Of a DNA stretch of 64,000 bases, positions 26,509 through 34,032 are shown one piece after another. A program made the translations under genes and the position numbers. This stretch comes from Maricaulis sp947259345 (GTDB taxonomy: Bacteria; Pseudomonadota; Alphaproteobacteria; Caulobacterales; Maricaulaceae). Below the pieces are notes generated by a model that ran no database searches, had not been told where the DNA came from, and saw only the letters and a list, made by a program, of their open reading frames with translations. Positions within the stretch are counted from its first letter, which is position 1, and the number at the start of each line of letters is the position of its first letter. Location of the stretch: assembly GCA_965217205.1 (NCBI GenBank), contig OZ244254.1, positions 620,001-684,000 on the forward strand, given 5' to 3'.

Positions 26509-28232
26509 TCGAGGCCCTCTACGACGTCTCCCCGGCCTGGCCGGTCATCATTGCCGGCCTGCTGGCGGCGGCTTTCCCCATGCATTATGTGCGCAAGGGT
26601 CTGGCCCTGATTGCGCCGGTGCTGGCGGTCTTCCTGTGGTTCAATGCGCCTTCGGGCGATCATCTCGGCGGGATTATCGAGCTGGGTGGTTTCACGCTTG
26701 AGACTTTCCGCTTTGACGGCCTGTCACGGATCTGGGGCCTGATCTTCATCATCGCCGCCTTCATCAATGCGCTCTACGGCCTGCATGAGAAGGACCGCCT
26801 CGCTGATGCTTCCGGTCTGATCTATGCCGGTGCCGGCCTCGGCGCCGTCTTTGCCGGTGATCTCCTCTCGCTCTTCTTCTTCTGGGAGCTGACCGCGATT
26901 TCCTCGGTCTTCCTGATCTGGGGCGCCCGCAACAATGCCGCCTACAAGGCGGGCCTGCGCTATCTGGCCATCCATGTCCTGTCCGGCGTGCTCCTGCTCA
27001 CCGGTGCCGTGATCCGGGCCAGCGAGACCGGCAGCTGGGCCTTCGACGAGACCCTGTCCATCGAAACACTGGGCGGCTTCCTGATCTTCATCGCCTTCGG
27101 GATCAAATGCGCCTTCCCCTTCCTGCACAACTGGCTGCAGGATGCCTATCCCAAGGCGACGATCACCGGTGCGGTCGTGCTTTCGGCCTTCACCACCAAG
27201 CTGGCCGTCTACGCCCTGGCGCGCGGCTATGCCGGGACCGAGCAACTGATCTGGATCGGCGCCGTGATGACGGCCTTCCCGGTCTTCTTCGCCGTGGTCG
27301 AGAATGACCTGCGCAAAGTCCTGTCCTATTCGCTGAACAACCAGCTGGGCTTCATGGTCGTGGGCATCGGTGTCGGTACCGAGCTGGCGATCAATGGCGC
27401 CGCGGCGCACGCCTTCGTCCACATTATCTACAAGGCGCTCCTCTTCATGAGTATGGGCGCGGTCCTGCTGCGTGTGGGCACGGTCAAGGCGTCCGAGCTG
27501 GGCGGCTTGTTCAAGTCGATGCCGGCGACGACCATTTTCTGCCTGATCGGGGCGGCTTCGATCTCCGCCTTCCCGCTCTTCTCCGGTTTTGTTGCCAAGG
27601 CGCTGACCCTGGCGGCCGTGGCCCAGGAAGGTCATTGGGTCGTCTGGCTGGTCCTGGTCTTTGCCTCGGCCGGTGTGCTGGAGCATTCGGGCATCAAGAT
27701 CCCGTATTTCGCCTTCTTCAGTCATGACCGTGGCCACCGCGTCCGCGAGGCGCCGGTCAACATGTTGATGGCGATGGGGATTGCCTCCCTGATCTGCATC
27801 TATGTCGGGATCAATTACGGTGTGCTCTACGAGCTCGTTCCCTTCCCGGAGGCGGCGCTGCACTACGAGCCTTACACCTTTGACCATATCGTCGGGCAGA
27901 TGCAGCTCTTGCTGGGTGCCATGTTCGCCTTCGCCTTCCTGGTGCGGATGAAATGGTATCCGGACGAGAAGCGGGGCGTGAATCTGGACACGGACTGGGT
28001 CTATCGCCGCTTCCTGGCCAACACGCTCAATTGGGGCCATGCCATGTTCGGCCGTCTCTGGGCCTCGATCACCAATCTGGTGAGCGGTGTGCGGAGCCGG
28101 ACGGGCGGAAAACTCTTCGAGGTTTTCAGTCCTATTGGCGCTTTGAGCCGGGATATCCCCAGTGGATTGCTTGCGATCTGGACCAGCGCGCTTTTGGCTA
28201 TTGTCCTGCTGATCGCCTATCTCTCCCCATAA
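26505..28232 (+). CDS. Proton-conducting antiporter subunit (MrpD/NuoL-like), copy 3
   Basis: This 575-residue last gene of the operon is the third member of the NuoL/M/N family here. Key residues are visible in FFWELTAISSVFL and GIKCAFPFLHNWLQDAYP. It is longer than the other two, with a C-terminal extension of about 90 residues after KWYPDEKRG that ends in one more helix. It may act as the distal pump of the membrane arm, as NuoL does. A strong terminator follows 24 bases later. Confidence 0.9.
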   Translation: MIEALYDVSPAWPVIIAGLLAAAFPMHYVRKGLALIAPVLAVFLWFNAPSGDHLGGIIELGGFTLETFRFDGLSRIWGLIFIIAAFINALYGLHEKDRLADASGLIYAGAGLGAVFAGDLLSLFFFWELTAISSVFLIWGARNNAAYKAGLRYLAIHVLSGVLLLTGAVIRASETGSWAFDETLSIETLGGFLIFIAFGIKCAFPFLHNWLQDAYPKATITGAVVLSAFTTKLAVYALARGYAGTEQLIWIGAVMTAFPVFFAVVENDLRKVLSYSLNNQLGFMVVGIGVGTELAINGAAAHAFVHIIYKALLFMSMGAVLLRVGTVKASELGGLFKSMPATTIFCLIGAASISAFPLFSGFVAKALTLAAVAQEGHWVVWLVLVFASAGVLEHSGIKIPYFAFFSHDRGHRVREAPVNMLMAMGIASLICIYVGINYGVLYELVPFPEAALHYEPYTFDHIVGQMQLLLGAMFAFAFLVRMKWYPDEKRGVNLDTDWVYRRFLANTLNWGHAMFGRLWASITNLVSGVRSRTGGKLFEVFSPIGALSRDIPSGLLAIWTSALLAIVLLIAYLSP

Positions 28233-28256
28233 GTCTCAAAGGCTTGTGACAGATCG

Positions 28257-28292
28257 GAGGGCGCAACCCGTACAGGTTGCGCCCTCTTTCTT
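28257..28292 (+). terminator. Terminator of the Mrp operon
   Basis: A perfect 12-bp stem (28257-28268 with 28275-28286, GAGGGCGCAACC/GGTTGCGCCCTC) with a 6-base loop is followed by TTTCTTT. It closes the operon that begins at 20449. Confidence 0.94.
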
Positions 28293-28392
28293 TGCACTAA
28301 AAATAGGAATATTATCCCCACCTGGGTGTAGCCATCTTAGCATCACGTCAGTCGCGGCCATCGGGGCGCCGCGTCAGAACGGGAGTGCACGG

Positions 28393-28779
28393 ATGAGCCG
28401 TATCATGTGCAAACTGGAAGAGGATGTCGCCCGGGCGCGTCTGGCCCAGAGCGCCGTCGCGTATGCCTTCGGCGTGTCGCAACGCGAGCTGGAGGCGCCG
28501 ACCCGACGCTCACGGGAGGCCGCGCTGGCGCGCCAGGTGGCGATGTATCTCGCCCATGTCGCCTTCGAATTGCCGCTGAGCCGGGTCGCTCTCGCCTTCG
28601 GGCGGGACCGATCAACAGCCGCCCATGCCTGTCACCGCATCGAAGACCGTCGCGATGACAGCGCCTTTGACGATTATATGGACGCGCTGGAGGCGGCCTT
28701 GCGCACCGCGCCACGCCTGAGCGGGCTTCAGCGCCTGGCCGGGCTGGAGCGGTTCGACCGCCCGGAGCATCTGACATGA
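28393..28779 (+). CDS. Stand-alone DnaA domain IV (DNA-binding) protein
   Basis: This 128-residue protein starts at ATG 28393. Residues 35-95 match DnaA domain IV: a helix (REAALARQVAMYLAHV) and then the signature-like LAFGRDRSTAAHACHRIE, comparable to GRDHSTVLHA of DnaA. There is no AAA+ domain. Such short proteins could bind DnaA boxes and modulate initiation or act as transcription factors. The stop overlaps the start of the DUF6456 gene by 4 bases. Confidence 0.85.
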   Translation: MSRIMCKLEEDVARARLAQSAVAYAFGVSQRELEAPTRRSREAALARQVAMYLAHVAFELPLSRVALAFGRDRSTAAHACHRIEDRRDDSAFDDYMDALEAALRTAPRLSGLQRLAGLERFDRPEHLT

Positions 28780-29489
28780 GCGCGCCGCGCTGGATGCGGG
28801 CGCTGGCAAGGCCGGACGCCCGGCTCGTCCCACCCGGTGATGTCGAGGCCCGCGCTGTCGTGCTACCGGGCGGCGATCGCCGCCGTCGTCCCACCGCCCG
28901 GATTTCGCCGGCCCGCTTTGACGAAGCCATGCAATGCGGCTGGCTGGCCCGGCGCGAAAACGGCCTGGTCCTGTCCGCCAACGGGCAGGCCGCGTTGAAG
29001 GCGGGCACGCGCGGCGAGGAGCCGGATCCCGCGTCCCGCCATCGCGAGATGGAGGCACGGCCGGTGATGGATCGGGACGGACAGGTGAGAACAGCGAGGG
29101 CCAATCGTCGCGAGGGGCCGCTCGGGCCCTGGCTGGACGGCCTTGAGCCGCATCAACGCCAGGCCGGCGAGCGCTTCATCACCGATTATCACACGTCGAC
29201 CCTGATGAGCCCGGTCACCCGAAACTGGTCCCCCACCGCCCAGCGCCGCGCTGAAGGCCATCGCAAGGGCCCGGAGGATGCCGCCTTGAGCGCCATCGCC
29301 GCCAAGGAGCGCGTCCTGGATGCCCAGGACAAGCTCGGCCCGGCTTTCGCCAGCGTCATCGACGCCGCCCTGGTGCGCGAGGAAAGCGCCGCCGCCCTGG
29401 AACGCCGTTTCGGCTGGGCGGCGCGGTCAGGCCGGACCGTGCTGGGTCTGGCACTGACCCGCCTGGCGGAGATTTATCGGCTAGTTTGA
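28776..29489 (+). CDS. DUF6456-family protein
   Basis: This 237-residue basic protein has an N-terminal segment resembling a winged helix (ARFDEAMQCGWLARRENG). The C-terminal half of about 130 residues contains AGERFITDYH and AAALERRFGW, typical of DUF6456, a family common in alphaproteobacteria and paired with DnaA-domain proteins. It probably binds DNA together with its partner. ATGA coupling to the upstream gene supports a joint role. Confidence 0.78.
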   Translation: MSAPRWMRALARPDARLVPPGDVEARAVVLPGGDRRRRPTARISPARFDEAMQCGWLARRENGLVLSANGQAALKAGTRGEEPDPASRHREMEARPVMDRDGQVRTARANRREGPLGPWLDGLEPHQRQAGERFITDYHTSTLMSPVTRNWSPTAQRRAEGHRKGPEDAALSAIAAKERVLDAQDKLGPAFASVIDAALVREESAAALERRFGWAARSGRTVLGLALTRLAEIYRLV

Positions 29490-29511
29490 GAGGGGCCGCT
29501 TCACCAACCTT

Positions 29512-29628
29512 TGTCATCCCCGCCGGATGGCCTGCGAAGGCAGGCCGCAGAGCGGGGACCTAACTGCTCGAACACCTAGGTCCCTGACTTGCGCCCGGCC
29601 TGCGCCGGGCATCCATCAGGGATGACAA
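29512..29628. repeat. Type 1 palindromic intergenic repeat (beta-alpha orientation)
   Basis: A 117-bp copy with ends TTGTCATCCCC and GGGATGACAA and inner GGGGACCTA...CTAGGTCCC. The beta arm comes first. It starts 23 bases after the DUF6456 stop, between convergent genes. Confidence 0.9.
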
Positions 29629-29670
29629 GCGTAGAAGTGAAGCGGGCTCGTGCGCTGCCCACCAAACTAT

Positions 29671-29812
29671 TTTTCCCGGACGCAGACCCGGGACCAAGGA
29701 AACTGTCCGGCAAGCGAAGAGTCCCCCGGTAGGTCCCGGATTGCGCCAGGGCGAGCCCGGGAAAACCGGATACGGCCTGCTGGCTGACAAGCGATGTATG
29801 GATCGATGCGAG
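29671..29812. repeat. Type 2 repeat joined to a half type 3 repeat
   Basis: TTTTCCCGGACGCAGACCCGGGACC begins a palindrome that ends GAGCCCGGGAAAA at 29765. The first half of a type 3 repeat is missing, but its second half follows directly (CCGGATACGGCCTGCTGGCTGACAAGCGAT, 29766 onward). The same type 2 element stands at 57237-57340, next to a full type 3 copy. The rest of the 29490-29873 gap holds only these repeats. Confidence 0.75.
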
Positions 29813-29873
29813 GCGAGCCTCGCAGGCAGGACGCAGATCAGGGATGACAAGCGGCTCAGTGGCCCAGACCCCG

Positions 29874-30293
29874 CTAAAGCGCCTCCGCTTCACCTCGGAT
29901 CCGGCCGATCATCGAGGCTAGGCCGTTCGAGCGTTGCGGGGAGAGGTGTTCGGACAGGCCGATGCGGGCCAGGACGTCGCGGGCGTCGACGGAGAGGATT
30001 TCCTTACCCGTGCGGCCGGAATACAAGCGCACCATCAGGGCGGCGAGGCCGCGCACGATATGGGCGTCGCTGTCAGCGCGGAAGGTGAGGGTGTTGCCGG
30101 CGGTCTCGGTGACCAGCCAAACCTGGCTGACGCATCCCTTGACCCGGTTGTCTTCTGTGCGCTCGGCTTCCGGCATGTCGGGCAGGGCCTTGCCCATGTC
30201 GATGAGATAGCGATAGCGCTGTTCCCAATCGTCCAGGAAGTCGAACTCGTCGACGAGTTCGTCAATTTCGGTATGGATATCTTGTGCCGTCAT
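29874..30293 (-). CDS. sufE: SufE-family sulfur acceptor
   Basis: This 139-residue protein carries the sulfur-accepting Cys54 in VKGCVSQVW, the hallmark of SufE/CsdE. It takes persulfide sulfur from a cysteine desulfurase for Fe-S cluster assembly. The rest of a suf operon is not in the window, so it is a solitary gene, as in several alphaproteobacteria. The C terminus (LSPQRSNGLASMIGRI) is the usual family end. Confidence 0.93.
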   Translation of the reverse strand: MTAQDIHTEIDELVDEFDFLDDWEQRYRYLIDMGKALPDMPEAERTEDNRVKGCVSQVWLVTETAGNTLTFRADSDAHIVRGLAALMVRLYSGRTGKEILSVDARDVLARIGLSEHLSPQRSNGLASMIGRIRGEAEAL

Positions 30294-30380
30294 GTCAGCG
30301 CCGAGGTAGTGCGGGCGAGGCGGCGAGGCAAGCCGTCAATGCGGTTTGCGGTCAGTTGAGCGCGGTGTGCGAGTGAACAA

Positions 30381-30695
30381 TCAGGACTTCGCGCGGGCCG
30401 GTGTTGGCGTGGATGTCGGTGCGCTTGCGGCAGTCTGGCGTTCCTGGTGGTCCTCGATCGCGGCCCCGATCCGGGTCATGGCCATCTCGCCGAGGAAGCT
30501 GCCCAGACGGGCGGCCTCTTCACCGGCTTCACAGATCACTTCGTTTTCGGCGCACCACTCCGAGACCTTGCCGGATGCATCGATCCGGGTCTCGGCCGTA
30601 TTGAAAGGCAGGTCCATCGCTTCGCCCGCAAAATCCTGCGGAACGAAGAAACTGACCACTGCCAGCCAAAACGCGGCACGCAGCAAAAACATCAT
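30381..30695 (-). CDS. DUF5330-family small exported protein
   Basis: The start at 30695 is set by GAGG 6 bases upstream and gives 104 residues beginning MMFLLRAAFWLAVV. The hydrophobic N terminus is a signal or anchor. Two Cys (SEWCAEN and VICEAG) could form a disulfide in the short periplasmic part. DUF5330 is an alphaproteobacterial family with no known function. It is separated from sufE by 87 bases. Confidence 0.72.
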   Translation of the reverse strand: MMFLLRAAFWLAVVSFFVPQDFAGEAMDLPFNTAETRIDASGKVSEWCAENEVICEAGEEAARLGSFLGEMAMTRIGAAIEDHQERQTAASAPTSTPTPARAKS

Positions 30696-30924
30696 GTTCG
30701 ACCTCATCAATGACCGAAACCGGGTGTACCGGTCTCAATGCAGGATTGAGGCTAGGGAAAATAATCAGCAATAGCTAGCAAATGCGCGGTTTACCGGAAA
30801 TGGTGTGCAAATTCGGTGCGCCGTTTTTGTGTAAAATTGTCAGCAAATTCGATCTTGTCTCTGATCGGCACACGCTTCGTTAACAAATCGCCGATTTCGG
30901 GCAATCAGAACGATCAAATTTGAC

Positions 30925-31950
30925 TCAATTCGCACTGCTCGCGAGGCAGCGGCTGACGTCCATGAGGGCGTGTTCGGCGATACAGAAGCTGTCCTCATAC
31001 ATGAAATGGCCCGCGGCAACGCATTGCTGCAGGTCCAGACGCACCCAGGCCAGGCAGCGTTCGACCACCGGATCGGTGAGCAGCGCCTCGACCAATTCGT
31101 CGGTCCGGTCGGGGTCATTGCCGGTCAGCGATTGCAGGGCGGCGACCGAGAGAATGCGACCGATCCGGTCACGATCCGGATCCGGAGCGGCTTCGCCGAC
31201 GGTCAGGGTGAGTTGCGGTGCCACAGACGAGGCAAGCGACGGCGGCGAGTCGTAATGATCGAACAGGGCCGAGGCCGGCAGGCCGTTATCGAGGCCGTTG
31301 GCCAGGGTCATCATGACTTCGTCGGAAAGATCGATCGGCTCGCGGCCCATGATGGAGAGCTCGGCCAGGCGGTCGGTGCGGTCACCATGGCTGCGATTGG
31401 CCCAGCGTTCGCCCTGCAGGTCATAGGCGGCGGCCCGATACCGCTGCGAGACCTCGAGGATTTCCGCATTGTCGCGGGCCAGCGCTTCGACGACTGACTC
31501 CTGCGCATCCTCAGACGAGGCGAAACTGGTGGCATAGGTCGGATCATACATCAGGCCGCTCATCGCGGCTTCCGGACCGTAATAGTCGGCCAGTTCGCGA
31601 ACCTCATCGATATATTCGGGATGGCGCGCCGCGATGATGGCAGCATAGGCAATCCAGGCGCGGACCAGGCGTTCCTCGCCATAGAAGGCGGTGAGGCGGT
31701 TCATCGCTTCGTCGAGATCCTCGCCGGACCCGATCGGGGCCGAGTGGAGATCCGAGATGACACCGTGATAGGCGGCATACTCACCGGCGGACCGTTCGAC
31801 CAGTGTGGGTTCAGGCGGAGCCAGTTGCAGAACCGGCGCGGCGGGAGTGGTGTCGGTCGTGGCCGGCGGCTGCTCCGAGGCGCCGCTTTCCTGAAGCGTC
31901 AGACTCAGGCTCATGCTCAGCGCGCCTATGGCGAGGAGAGTCGTCAACAT
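30925..31950 (-). CDS. Secreted protein of unknown function, helical, Cys-rich C terminus
   Basis: From ATG 31950 (AAAGGAG upstream) the 341-residue product starts MLTTLLAIGALSMSLSL, a signal peptide, and continues with a Pro/Thr-rich stretch. The middle is helix-rich and acidic. The last 50 residues contain four Cys (RCLAW, LQQCVAA, SFCIAE, SRCLAS) that may pair. I do not recognise a family. The gene is divergent from the histidine kinase. The 214 bases between it and the DUF5330 gene hold nothing I can name. Confidence 0.65.
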   Translation of the reverse strand: MLTTLLAIGALSMSLSLTLQESGASEQPPATTDTTPAAPVLQLAPPEPTLVERSAGEYAAYHGVISDLHSAPIGSGEDLDEAMNRLTAFYGEERLVRAWIAYAAIIAARHPEYIDEVRELADYYGPEAAMSGLMYDPTYATSFASSEDAQESVVEALARDNAEILEVSQRYRAAAYDLQGERWANRSHGDRTDRLAELSIMGREPIDLSDEVMMTLANGLDNGLPASALFDHYDSPPSLASSVAPQLTLTVGEAAPDPDRDRIGRILSVAALQSLTGNDPDRTDELVEALLTDPVVERCLAWVRLDLQQCVAAGHFMYEDSFCIAEHALMDVSRCLASSAN

Positions 31951-32141
31951 TAGGCAATGCTCCTTTGAACCCACGTCATACTGCCTCGGCTGCGGTCGGC
32001 ATCCAAGGGGGATCGATGGATGAATTATCACGACCCTTACCGTCTGGGATGCGTAAACGAACAAAGTTTAAGATTCAGTATTTGTTAACGTAAAAGGCGA
32101 AGATTCCGATCAGTGAAAAAAGCGAGTCGCATCGATTCGAG

Positions 32142-33881
32142 ATGAAGCCGAAATCGCCTGCCATAACAGCCTGGTTCGCACGCCAAGGCGGGACGCTCGT
32201 CAACCTTCTCTGGCTTGGCACGCTGGCGGCTGCCTTGCCGCGACTCTGGCCAATCCTTGACGGCACCGCGCTCGAAAAAGCGGTGCTCGTTGCGGCGGTC
32301 GCGGCCCCGGCGCTGATCTCCTTCCTCCTCATTTCGCGCATGGACCGCGCGTTCGAACGCTTCTTGCTGGCATTGGTGTGGACCGGCTTCGCGGTCGGCG
32401 TCACCCTGACGGGCGGCGGCGTCACCGGGATCGGTGTTCTGGCCTTTCTTCTGGCACCGGCCATGGCAGCCGCCTGTGGTGAGCGTGATGGGGTCGTCAA
32501 GGCCGCCGCCCAGTCGGGTCTTGCCGCTCTGGTCGTGGCCGGCCTGCATCTCACCGGATTTATCGCGCCCGCCCCGATGGCGGTCGAGCTGCACCTGCCC
32601 TTCGTCCTGGGCTGTGTCCTGACCTTGTCGACCGGATTTGCTTTTGGTGCGCTGCGAGCGGTCCATGACGCCGACAAGGCGCGGGCTGAGGCCGAGCGTG
32701 GCCGCGTTCGGGCCAAGGCGTTTGATGCCTCGCCAATGCCCCTGATCGCCTGCAATGCCGATGGGCATATTCTCGCGGCCTCGCGGGGCGTACGGGATCT
32801 CTCTCCCGGCCTGCCGCGCGACCTGTCCGGTCTGCCGCTGGCCGATCTCGGCTTTGACGATGAAAACCGCGTCCAGCTCGCGGCGTCCGGCCGGCGTGCT
32901 GCGATGCGCGAAGTCGAGGGTCAGCTCGTGGTCCGCGGCGTCCGCGGCCGCAGCGAAGATGTGCTGATCACCACCCGTCCTATTCATGGCGGTTCGGTCA
33001 TTGCCCTGGCCAAGGACAGCGGCCCGGCCCTGGAGGCCGCGCTGACCCAGGCGCGCCGCGACCGCGATGCGGCCGAGGAAGAAGCGCGCGCCAAGAGCCA
33101 GTTCCTGGCCTCGGTCAGCCATGAGCTGCGCACGCCTCTCAATGCCATTATCGGTTTTTCCGACGTCATGAAGGCGCGCCTCTTCGGCCCGCTGCCGGCG
33201 CGCTATGCCGAATATGCCGACCTGATCCATGAAAGCGGCCAGCACCTGATGGAGCTGATCGGCGACGTGCTCGACATGTCCAAGATCGAGGCCGAGCGCT
33301 ATGAGCTGGTGCGCGAAACCTTTGATATCGGCGAGGTGATCAATCTCTCCGCCAAGATGATGCGCCTGCAGGCGGAAGAAGCCGGCATCAATCTCAAGGT
33401 CAAACGCCATGACGGCCCGCTCCTGGTCGATGGCGACCGCAAGGCCCTGCGCCAGATCCTGCTCAACCTCCTGTCCAATGCGGTCAAGTTCACGCCGAAG
33501 GGCGGCGCGATCGTGGTGATGGCTCGCGCCACGGGCGGTCAGCTCGTGCTGGCGGTCGGCGACAGCGGTGTCGGCATTGATCCGGAAGAGGCCGGCCGTC
33601 TGGGCCAGCCCTACCAGCAGGCGGCCAATGCGCGCGACATCGAGAAGCGCGGCACCGGTCTGGGCCTGTCCCTGGTTCGCGCCCTGTCGGAGCTGCATGG
33701 CGGCACGATGAATATCGCCAGCCGCAAGGGCGAGGGCACCACGGTGACCATCTCCCTGCCCATCCTCGCCGAAGCCAAGGGAGAGGTTGAGCCTCATCCG
33801 GGCATGGATGTCCGCCAGCAAATCCAGCGCGCCCAGGAAGCCGGCCAGGACATGACGACCGCGAAAGCGGACGTGGCCTGA
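32142..33881 (+). CDS. Membrane sensor histidine kinase (DivJ-like)
   Basis: This 579-residue kinase has five or six N-terminal membrane helices (about 20-175) and a short PAS-like region (about 190-290). The HisKA domain has His327 in SHELRTPLN, and the HATPase domain carries NLLSNAVKFTP, GDSGVGID and GTGLGLSL. The layout and H-box match the DivJ/PleC group that phosphorylates DivK and PleD in Caulobacter. DivJ itself is 597 residues with a polytopic N terminus. Without comparison this stays a probable assignment. No response regulator is adjacent. Confidence 0.82.
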   Translation: MKPKSPAITAWFARQGGTLVNLLWLGTLAAALPRLWPILDGTALEKAVLVAAVAAPALISFLLISRMDRAFERFLLALVWTGFAVGVTLTGGGVTGIGVLAFLLAPAMAAACGERDGVVKAAAQSGLAALVVAGLHLTGFIAPAPMAVELHLPFVLGCVLTLSTGFAFGALRAVHDADKARAEAERGRVRAKAFDASPMPLIACNADGHILAASRGVRDLSPGLPRDLSGLPLADLGFDDENRVQLAASGRRAAMREVEGQLVVRGVRGRSEDVLITTRPIHGGSVIALAKDSGPALEAALTQARRDRDAAEEEARAKSQFLASVSHELRTPLNAIIGFSDVMKARLFGPLPARYAEYADLIHESGQHLMELIGDVLDMSKIEAERYELVRETFDIGEVINLSAKMMRLQAEEAGINLKVKRHDGPLLVDGDRKALRQILLNLLSNAVKFTPKGGAIVVMARATGGQLVLAVGDSGVGIDPEEAGRLGQPYQQAANARDIEKRGTGLGLSLVRALSELHGGTMNIASRKGEGTTVTISLPILAEAKGEVEPHPGMDVRQQIQRAQEAGQDMTTAKADVA

Positions 33882-33900
33882 GGGCAGATTTCACATTCAT

Positions 33901-34020
33901 TTGTCATCCCTGCCGGATGTCCGGCGCAGGCCGGACGCAGGGCAGGGACCTAAGTGGTCGCTACCAGCTAGGTCCCTGACTTTCGCCCCGCTTTCGCGGG
34001 GCGTCCATCAGGGATGACAA
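33901..34020. repeat. Type 1 palindromic intergenic repeat (beta-alpha orientation)
   Basis: A 120-bp copy with ends TTGTCATCCC and GGGATGACAA. It starts 20 bases after the kinase stop and ends 12 bases before the stop of the convergent helicase, filling nearly the whole gap. No separate intrinsic terminator is present. Confidence 0.92.
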
Positions 34021-34032
34021 GGTGTTGTGGAC

